In this document: piece after piece, positions 7,062 to 11,830 of the stretch | Layout of the letters: every line of letters starts with the position of its first letter | Numbering within the stretch: position 1 is the first letter of the stretch | NCBI GenBank assembly: GCA_947594335.1 | Contig: CANQEC010000054.1 | Location: 1 to 11,830 of the forward strand | Reading direction: 5' to 3' | DNA from: an uncultured Lachnospiraceae bacterium | Lineage (GTDB): Bacteria; Bacillota; Clostridia; Lachnospirales; Lachnospiraceae | Length of the DNA stretch: 11,830 nt | Program-made: the position numbers and the translations under genes | Notes under the pieces: model-generated | Told to the model about the DNA's origin: nothing | Databases searched by the model: none | The model's input: the letters and a program-made list of their open reading frames with translations, nothing else

Positions 7062-8468
7062 TCATTTATTTATCTTCCCGCGAAATTCCTCCAGCGCCGC
7101 CATCCCGGTCTCCGTAACCGGTTTGATCCATTTCCCTGAGTACAGATGCAGCTGCATCAGCAGATACCGCACCGGCTCATCGATATAACAGCAGAGGAAG
7201 ATAACCCAATAAGGCGCTTTCAGGATAAATCCCGTAGTCAGAACACAGGGAAGCACCAGCACATACATAAATATGATCTCCAGCACAGTCCCGTAGACCG
7301 CGTCGCCCGAAGCGCGGTATGTATCATTCTGAAGCCAGTTTCCCATACGGATCACAGAAGCGGCGCCGTAGATGATCAGCAGTCTCGTTCCGGCCTGATA
7401 CGATTCTCCCGAAAGGCTCATGCCGGTTAAAATCGGACGATGTACGGCAAACAGACAGAGATTGGCCAGCAGTATGAAGCCGCTGCACAGATACACCAGC
7501 CGTTTTGCGCGTTCATACGCAGTATCAAGCTCTCCCGCGCCCACACATTTTCCGACCAGAACAGAGGACGCGCTGGAAAATCCCGCAAAGAATCCTATAA
7601 TCAGTCCCTCCAGCGTCCGGAATACGGCGACCGCCGCAATCACCTGTTCCGGCTGTCTTCCCAGTGTGATATTGATCACCATGTTCCCGATTCCCATCAT
7701 CACTTCATTGCAGATAATCGGAAAACACTTCACAAAATACTGCTTCACCTGTTCCCCGCTCCATCGGAAATGACGGCGCACCCGGAACAGATATGGGTAT
7801 TTCCCCCTCCAGGCAAGGAGATAGATCGTCAGAACATTCACAGCCGCGGCGCAGGTCGTAGCGAGAGCCGCCCCCCGGATCCCCATCGCGGGAAACCCGA
7901 GATTTCCATAGATGAACACCCAGTTCAGAAAAAGATTCGTCGCTACAGACACAACCGAGGCGATCATGGGAATCTTCACACGTTCCGTCGCTCTGAGCAG
8001 GCAGCTCATCGCCATGGAAAACACCTGCATAATGTACGCAAAACCGACAATGCGCAGATAAGAGACGCCGATCTCCTGAATCGTCTGTTTGTCCGTGTAT
8101 ACTTTCATGATAAATCCCGGGGCAAAAATCGCAAGACAGCCGAACAGCACGGCTACCATCATCATGCACACCCAGGTCAGACCATAGGAGCGCTCGATCC
8201 CGTCATCCTCCCTGGATCCCCAGTATTGAGAGATAAACAGCATTCCCCCGCCAAAAAATCCCCAGTACCCGCAGAACATCAGAGAAGAAAACTGTGCGCA
8301 GAGACCAAGCGCGCCGACAAAAAGCTCTCCGAGCGGCGCGACCATCATTGTATCGACCATGCTGGCTGTAGTCGTCAGCAGATTCTGAAACGCGACCGGA
8401 ATCGCGATCACGGCCAGTTTTCTCAAAAAAGAATTCCAGGGAAATTTTTCGCCTGTTTTCCTGTTCAT
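7062..8468 (-). CDS. MATE-family multidrug/cation efflux transporter
   Basis: A 468-residue membrane protein of typical MATE length, with about twelve hydrophobic segments in two similar halves. Family landmarks: MVDTMMVAPLG (37-47, including the conserved Asp39), the glycine-rich loop GFFGGGMLFISQYWG (70-84), and WVFIYGNLGFPAMGIRGAALAT in the middle, the classic MATE loop. These proteins export drugs, dyes or metabolites using a Na+ or H+ gradient. Because the N-lobe Asp is present, cation coupling is plausible, but the substrate is unknown. AAAGGAG lies 8 bases before ATG 8468. It is monocistronic. The upstream spacer carries a palindrome and a direct repeat that may control it; no regulator gene is adjacent. 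Confidence 0.93.
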   Translation of the reverse strand: MNRKTGEKFPWNSFLRKLAVIAIPVAFQNLLTTTASMVDTMMVAPLGELFVGALGLCAQFSSLMFCGYWGFFGGGMLFISQYWGSREDDGIERSYGLTWVCMMMVAVLFGCLAIFAPGFIMKVYTDKQTIQEIGVSYLRIVGFAYIMQVFSMAMSCLLRATERVKIPMIASVVSVATNLFLNWVFIYGNLGFPAMGIRGAALATTCAAAVNVLTIYLLAWRGKYPYLFRVRRHFRWSGEQVKQYFVKCFPIICNEVMMGIGNMVINITLGRQPEQVIAAVAVFRTLEGLIIGFFAGFSSASSVLVGKCVGAGELDTAYERAKRLVYLCSGFILLANLCLFAVHRPILTGMSLSGESYQAGTRLLIIYGAASVIRMGNWLQNDTYRASGDAVYGTVLEIIFMYVLVLPCVLTTGFILKAPYWVIFLCCYIDEPVRYLLMQLHLYSGKWIKPVTETGMAALEEFRGKINK

Positions 8469-8515
8469 AAATACAGCTCCTTTGTAATGGTATCGTCTGT
8501 TTCAATACTTGAGAG

Positions 8516-8529
8516 TTGAAAATTTTCAA
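8516..8529. promoter_or_regulatory. Perfect 14-base palindrome upstream of the MATE gene
   Basis: TTGAAAATTTTCAA is fully symmetric and lies 48 bases upstream of the MATE ATG, in promoter position. A repressor operator is plausible, but A/T-rich palindromes of this length also occur by chance in AT-rich spacers. No strong -35/-10 pair could be fixed nearby. Confidence 0.35.
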
Positions 8530-8621
8530 TAAAAGAATAACCCTTCCGCATGGTTTTATCGTATTTTTTAATCACTACAAAAAAGGATACAAGCCACCCG
8601 AAAGAATTATTTCATGCATGA

Positions 8622-8652
8622 GTTTACCATACTTTCCGGTGGTTTACCATAC
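8622..8652. repeat. Direct repeat GTTTACCATAC with a 20-base period
   Basis: Identical 11-mers at 8622-8632 and 8642-8652, start to start exactly 20 bases, that is about two helical turns. Same-face tandem sites are typical of dimeric activators such as AraC-type regulators. They lie about 155-185 bases upstream of the MATE ATG and about 65 bases upstream of a small plus-strand ORF, so either could be the target. Confidence 0.5.
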
Positions 8653-8715
8653 GATTATGATAAATTTTATTGAAATAGGATGCTCGTACTAATCAGGCAA
8701 GGGAGGGAACATGTA

Positions 8716-8772
8716 ATGCAAAGTTCATTTACGGAAAATTCCCAGGAGGTTTTTGCAAAACTGGGGCGGTAG
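8716..8772 (+). CDS. Possible 18-residue peptide or gene remnant
   Basis: An 18-codon ORF (MQSSFTENSQEVFAKLGR) with GGGAGGG 9 bases before the ATG; its stop codon lies in the 8763-8791 hairpin. The text FTENSQEV resembles the opening of Clp ATPase N-domains (FTE-AQ-VL pattern), so it may be the start of a gene lost by deletion. It could also be a leader peptide, though no plus-strand gene follows, or chance. No strong promoter; TATGAT near 8656 is a weak candidate. Confidence 0.25.
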   Translation: MQSSFTENSQEVFAKLGR

Positions 8773-8797
8773 CTTCAAGCGCTGCCGCCCCTTTGCA
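8754..8797 (-). terminator. Strong hairpin terminating the reductase unit
   Basis: GGGGCGGTAGC (8763-8773) pairs with GCTGCCGCCCC (8781-8791) around a 7-base loop. Outer TGCAAA (8754-8759) pairs with TTTGCA (8792-8797) across a 3-base bulge. Read on the minus strand it begins about 6 bases past the stop of the 53-codon ORF and ends in AGTTTTGC, a short U-tract. It may also terminate the small plus-strand transcript. Confidence 0.65.
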
Positions 8798-8802
8798 TTG
8801 TT

Positions 8803-8964
8803 TCACAACTGCCAGGTTATCTTATACTCTGCCCGCAGGCCGCTTACCAGCAGAGCACTCTCCCTTTGCTCCGCCTGTAATATATCCGCATGATCCTGCC
8901 CTGCTTTTTTTATCAGGTCAGCGGCCGCTTTCCCGAAAATCAGAACGAATTCTCCGTCAGCCAT
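8803..8964 (-). CDS. Hidden 53-residue ORF overlapping the reductase stop codon
   Basis: Starts at ATG 8964, 25 bases before the end of the reductase gene, in a different frame, and ends at TGA 8803. The product begins MADGEFVLIF and ends EYKITWQL. It looks protein-like: a short beta-type start, then an Ala/Leu/Lys/Glu-rich amphipathic helix (GKAAADLIKKAGQDHADILQ). Codon choice matches the neighbours, and it stops just before the strong hairpin, as the last gene of an operon would. Upstream of the ATG the same frame no longer reads like protein, so I do not think it is a frame-shifted tail of the reductase. The ribosome binding site is weak, implying coupling to reductase translation. Family unknown. 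Confidence 0.5.
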   Translation of the reverse strand: MADGEFVLIFGKAAADLIKKAGQDHADILQAEQRESALLVSGLRAEYKITWQL

Positions 8965-10079
8965 TTCACAGCTTTCTCGACAAGCTCCGTGAGGTCCGTG
9001 CCGTCGGCCGCGGTCACCTGCTGCTTCGGCAGTCCCTGGAAGAAATCCAGATGCGCTTTCTCGGCAAACGCATTCTTCAGATAGTTGTTATCGTCCGAGA
9101 AGCCCGGATCCGGCTGAATCTGGCAGATACTGTAAGCCTGAAGGATCGCCGTCACCGGCACATTGTGGTACATAAGGCCCTGATACTTATCGATCTCGCT
9201 CTGTTTGATCGGAGCGCTCTCCCGGTAAATCCTCATCGCCTCCGCAAGAGCTTTTTTCTCCTCCTCCGACAGCGGCTGCGCTTCATTGCTCGTTCTGAGG
9301 TTGTCTTTCATCTGCTCCAGCGTACTCATGCCGGAAAGGACCGTGATCACATCCTCCTTCTCCAGGCAAAAGCGCAGAGACCAGGAAGCAACGGACGCGT
9401 CCGGATTTACCGCTTTCAGGACTGCTTCCGCTTCATCCGGCAGCTTCGCAAGGCCGCCGCCCTTGACCGCCTCCATGATCACAACCTTCTTTCCATGCTT
9501 ACGGATCACATCGTAGCACGCGTGCGCCTGTACCAGTTCGCTGTCCCAGTCGATCGGATTCAGCGCAATCTGTACAAATTCGGCCTCCGGATGCTCCGTC
9601 AGCACGCGGTCCAGCAGATCCGCGGAAGAATGGAAGGAAAAGCCCAGATGACGGATTTTGCCGCCCTCTTTCCACTTTTTCGCATGCTCAAAAAGATTTG
9701 TTGTTTTTATGATTCCGCCGTTTCCGTCCACACCGTCATAGTACACATTTTGAACGTTGTGAATCAGATAATAGTCAATATAGTCCACACCGAGATTGGC
9801 AAGCTGGCTCTCAAAAACAGACTCGATCTGCTCTTCCGGAATAAGATTGAAGGTCGGGAATTTCGTCGCAACCGTATAGGCATTGCGCGGATGCCGCTCC
9901 ACCAGCGCTTTTCTGACTGCCTCCTCGCTCTTTCCTTCATGGTACACAAAGCTTGTGTCAAAATACGTATACCCCTGTGCAAGAAATTCATCCACCATCT
10001 GATTCAGCTGCTCATAGTCGAAATCTGTCTGCCCGGAGAGCACCGGCAGTCTCATCATTCCAAATCCAAGATTCTTCAT
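8940..10079 (-). CDS. Aldo/keto reductase
   Basis: A 379-residue NAD(P)H-dependent oxidoreductase of the aldo/keto reductase (TIM barrel) family, reducing carbonyl groups. The catalytic tetrad is visible: Asp41 (FDTS), Tyr46 (FVYHEGKSEEAV), Lys73 (VATKF) and His107 (LIHNV). Cofactor-side motifs include LNPIDW and the late SGMSTLEQMKDN (249-260). ATG 10079 is chosen because AAGGAGG lies 6 bases upstream; an upstream in-frame ATG at 10100 would put that site inside the gene. Many anaerobe reductases of this length carry a C-terminal 4Fe-4S domain. Here residues 290-379 have only one cysteine (Cys319), so that domain is absent or decayed. Its substrate is unknown. It is divergent from the hydrogenase gene and followed by a 53-codon ORF. 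Confidence 0.92.
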   Translation of the reverse strand: MKNLGFGMMRLPVLSGQTDFDYEQLNQMVDEFLAQGYTYFDTSFVYHEGKSEEAVRKALVERHPRNAYTVATKFPTFNLIPEEQIESVFESQLANLGVDYIDYYLIHNVQNVYYDGVDGNGGIIKTTNLFEHAKKWKEGGKIRHLGFSFHSSADLLDRVLTEHPEAEFVQIALNPIDWDSELVQAHACYDVIRKHGKKVVIMEAVKGGGLAKLPDEAEAVLKAVNPDASVASWSLRFCLEKEDVITVLSGMSTLEQMKDNLRTSNEAQPLSEEEKKALAEAMRIYRESAPIKQSEIDKYQGLMYHNVPVTAILQAYSICQIQPDPGFSDDNNYLKNAFAEKAHLDFFQGLPKQQVTAADGTDLTELVEKAVKWLTENSF

Positions 10080-10107
10080 CGTTTTCCTCCTTATCCACAT
10101 CCTTACT

Positions 10108-10129
10108 CTCTGCTGAAAACACCGCAGAG
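10108..10129 (-). other. Small hairpin in the reductase leader
   Basis: CTCTGC and GCAGAG form a 6-bp stem with a 10-base loop in the untranslated leader, about 30 bases before the ATG. It could affect translation or mRNA stability. It is short, so chance is possible. Confidence 0.3.
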
Positions 10130-10155
10130 CGCTGCCATTTATTTCCTTCGTTTAT

Positions 10156-10185
10156 ATCATACTCTAATATCCGATTTCTATCCAA
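10156..10185 (-). promoter_or_regulatory. Candidate promoter of the reductase unit
   Basis: On the minus strand TTGGAT (10185-10180), an 18-base spacer and TATGAT (10161-10156, five of six matches). The predicted start leaves a leader of about 70 bases. Confidence 0.45.
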
Positions 10186-10189
10186 TGCC

Positions 10190-10372
10190 TGAATCGCATG
10201 CTTATCTATGCCCAAGAGACATAATTGCCGCCGCTTCTGATAATGTTCATCGTCAATGGCATGATGTTAGAGGCAAAAGATACCAGACGGATTGTTTCGT
10301 ACTCCGCACTCCCACAATTCTGCCCCCTGCGGCGTCCGAAATCGCTCAGCCTGGTGATACGGGTTCACTGAT
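10190..10372 (-). pseudogene. Possible decayed coding sequence or dispersed repeat
   Basis: This part of the 440-base divergent spacer is less A/T-rich than other spacers here. On the minus strand one frame reads as plausible protein on both sides of a single TAA near 10255: NPYHQAERFRTPQGAEL before it, and DDEHYQKRRQLCLLGIDKHA after it, running on into the reductase leader. There is no start with a ribosome binding site. I do not recognise the family; it could be an intergenic repeat rather than a dead gene. Confidence 0.25.
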
Positions 10373-10401
10373 TTGACAAAGACAGACATATATGCGAAAA
10401 T
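10373..10401 (+). promoter_or_regulatory. Promoter of the [FeFe] hydrogenase gene
   Basis: A perfect TTGACA (10373-10378), a 17-base spacer and GAAAAT (10396-10401, four of six) preceded by TGC, an extended -10 element. The transcription start is predicted near 10408, giving a leader of about 110 bases. Confidence 0.6.
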
Positions 10402-10431
10402 ACTCTGCGAATGCAAAAAACTGCCATTGGA

Positions 10432-10479
10432 TTTTCCGAGATGCCGCAAATTCCATGCCGTATGAAAAATCCCGGAAAA
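10432..10479 (+). promoter_or_regulatory. Inverted repeat in the hydrogenase leader
   Basis: TTTTCCG (10432-10438) pairs with CGGAAAA (10473-10479), enclosing 34 bases that hold two copies of ATGCCG. A wider pair TCTGCG/CGCAGA (10404-10409, 10491-10496) brackets it but its left arm overlaps the predicted transcription start. No T-run follows, so it is not a terminator. No known riboswitch is recognised. Confidence 0.35.
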
Positions 10480-10519
10480 ATGCCATAATGCGCAGAAAAC
10501 TGTACCAGGAGGAAAACAT

Positions 10520-11830
10520 ATGCAGACAAATGAAACCGCTGTCAACAGTATCAGACATCAGGTGATGTACGAAACCGCCAGGCTTGCCTGGGCAGGAGAA
10601 CTGGAAGAAAAACGGGATGAGATCCCATTTCGGATCATACCCGGTCCGCAGGCAAAATTCCGCTGCTGTATTTACAAGGAAAGAGAAATCATCCGCCAGA
10701 GAGTCCGTCTCGCGGAGGGCAAGTGTCCCACCGGCAAGGACTCCGCTAATGTGATTCAGGTAATCAACGCGGCCTGCGAGGAGTGCCCCATCGCCTCCTA
10801 CCTTGTGACGGACAACTGCCGCAAATGCATGGGAAAAGCCTGCCAGAGCGCCTGCAGTTTCGGGGCGATCTCCATGGGAGATGTCCGCGCGTATATTGAT
10901 CCAATGAAATGCAAGGAGTGCGGAAAATGCGCCCAGGCATGTCCTTACAGTGCCATCGCTCATCTGGAGAGACCCTGCAAGAAAGCCTGTCCGACGGACG
11001 CCATCGCCTATGATGAGTACGGTGTCTGCATTATCAATGAAGAAAAATGCATCGCCTGCGGCAATTGTATTTCAAGATGTCCTTTCGGAGCGATCGCATC
11101 CAAATCATCCATTGTGTCCGTGATCAATGAGATCCGCGCCGGAAAGAAAGTGGTAGCCATGACGGCCCCCGCTACAGAAGGACAGTTTGGCGCAGGCATT
11201 ACCATGGCCAGCTGGAGAACCGCTCTCAAAAAGACCGGCTTCGCGGATATGGTCGAGGTAGGCCTGGGCGGCGACATGACTGCCGCTGCGGAAGCAGAAG
11301 AATGGGCAGAGGCTTACAAGGAAGGCAAAAAGATGACCACATCCTGCTGTCCGGCGTTTGTGAACATGATCCGGCTTCATTTTCCGCAGCTTCTGGAAAA
11401 CATGTCCACCACTGTCTCACCCATGTGTGCAGTGTCCCGTTTCCTGAAAATGCAGGATCCGGAGACGGTCACCGTGTTTATCGGGCCATGCACAGCCAAG
11501 AAAAGTGAAATTCAGGACCGCTCTATCGAGGGAAATGCGGATTATGTGATGACCTACGGGGAAGTCCGCTCCATGATGTACGCCAAAGATATCGAGCTGG
11601 AGCCGGAAGATAATACTTATCAGGAAAGCTCTGTATACGGCAAGCGCTTTGGCAACAGCGGCGGCGTGACGGAAGCGGTTCTCAAATGCTTTGAGGAGAT
11701 GGGCGAAGAAATCAAGCCAAACGTCCTTCGGTGCAACGGGGCCTCGGAGTGCAAAAAAGCGCTTCTTCTGATGAAAGTCGGACGGCTGAAGGAAGACTTC
11801 GTGGAAGGCATGTCCTGCGTGGGCGGCTGC
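10520..11830 (+). CDS. Monomeric [FeFe] hydrogenase, group B-like, 3' end outside window
   Basis: Open for 437 codons from ATG 10520 (AGGAGG 7 bases upstream) to the window edge. The N-terminal part binds several iron-sulfur clusters: CRKCMGKACQSAC (100-112), CKECGKCAQAC (131-141) and CIACGNCISRC (177-187), with extra cysteines at 86, 89, 153, 157 and 170. The catalytic H-cluster domain follows: TSCCPAF (274-280; Cys276 proton relay, Cys277 ligand), SPMCAVSRF (300-308), FIGPCTAKK (320-328; Cys324 ligand) and EGMSCVGGC (429-437; Cys433 and Cys437 ligands). The enzyme interconverts protons and H2 with ferredoxin-type electrons in the cytoplasm. The absence of a [2Fe-2S] N-domain in residues 1-85, plus the TSCCPAF and SPM variants, points to group B (Clostridium CpIII-like) rather than group A; that subclass is inference. 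No H-cluster maturation genes are visible. Confidence 0.93.
   Translation, partial: MQTNETAVNSIRHQVMYETARLAWAGELEEKRDEIPFRIIPGPQAKFRCCIYKEREIIRQRVRLAEGKCPTGKDSANVIQVINAACEECPIASYLVTDNCRKCMGKACQSACSFGAISMGDVRAYIDPMKCKECGKCAQACPYSAIAHLERPCKKACPTDAIAYDEYGVCIINEEKCIACGNCISRCPFGAIASKSSIVSVINEIRAGKKVVAMTAPATEGQFGAGITMASWRTALKKTGFADMVEVGLGGDMTAAAEAEEWAEAYKEGKKMTTSCCPAFVNMIRLHFPQLLENMSTTVSPMCAVSRFLKMQDPETVTVFIGPCTAKKSEIQDRSIEGNADYVMTYGEVRSMMYAKDIELEPEDNTYQESSVYGKRFGNSGGVTEAVLKCFEEMGEEIKPNVLRCNGASECKKALLLMKVGRLKEDFVEGMSCVGGC

Noticed and set aside
7440..8519. Plus-strand ORF of 359 codons
   Set aside because: Antisense to the MATE gene; extreme His/Arg content typical of a shadow frame.
8793..10376. 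Plus-strand ORF of 527 codons
   Set aside because: It covers the reductase on the opposite strand, where all four catalytic residues are present; the plus-strand product is His/Arg/Leu-rich shadow sequence.
10360..10380. GGTTCA string resembling a tRNA T-arm
   Set aside because: No acceptor or anticodon stems can be formed around it on either strand.
10346..10963. Minus-strand ORF of 205 codons
   Set aside because: Mostly antisense to the cysteine-rich start of the hydrogenase; no ribosome binding site.

Overview
The window looks like chromosomal DNA from an anaerobic gut-type Firmicute, most likely a Lachnospiraceae-like Clostridium relative. The reasons are: strong AGGAGG-type ribosome binding sites before almost every gene, roughly balanced base composition in genes with AT-rich spacers, a group B-like [FeFe] hydrogenase, and several protein families common in that group (AAA-ATPase-like/PD-(D/E)XK proteins, a Cof-type HAD hydrolase, a MATE exporter). 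This placement is inference from gene content, not from a marker gene. I found no rRNA, tRNA, CRISPR array, transposase or integrase.

Layout, left to right. Positions 1-1668 (minus) hold the N-terminal 556 codons of a secreted alpha/beta hydrolase resembling bacterial (subtype B) tannases; it runs off the left edge. After a spacer of about 340 bases, 2012-2845 (plus) is a Cof-type HAD phosphatase. It converges on a minus-strand block of accessory character: an AAA-ATPase-like/PD-(D/E)XK protein (2925-4640) and a PIN-domain toxin-antitoxin pair (4867-5527) with its own promoter and terminator. Two membrane transporters follow on the minus strand: an ArsB/NhaD-SLC13-type permease (5823-6932) and a MATE efflux protein (7062-8468).

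The spacer 8469-8753 holds a 14-base palindrome, an 11-base direct repeat with a 20-base period, and a possible 18-codon plus-strand peptide. A strong hairpin at 8754-8797 then ends the next minus-strand unit. That unit is an aldo/keto reductase (8940-10079) plus a previously hidden 53-codon ORF (8803-8964) that overlaps its stop codon.

The reductase is divergent from a multi-cluster [FeFe] hydrogenase (10520 onward). Its H-cluster motifs are all visible, and the window ends on the last predicted H-cluster cysteine. The 440-base divergent spacer contains what looks like decayed coding sequence, a promoter with a perfect TTGACA box, and a potentially structured leader.

Most genes look like single-gene units with their own promoters and terminators. 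Clear co-transcription is supported only for the antitoxin/toxin pair and for the reductase/53-codon ORF pair. I see no strong evidence for a wholly new multi-gene system. The best leads are the hidden 53-codon ORF, the regulatory repeats before the MATE gene, the hydrogenase leader, and the two intergenic stretches that look like dispersed repeats or gene remnants.
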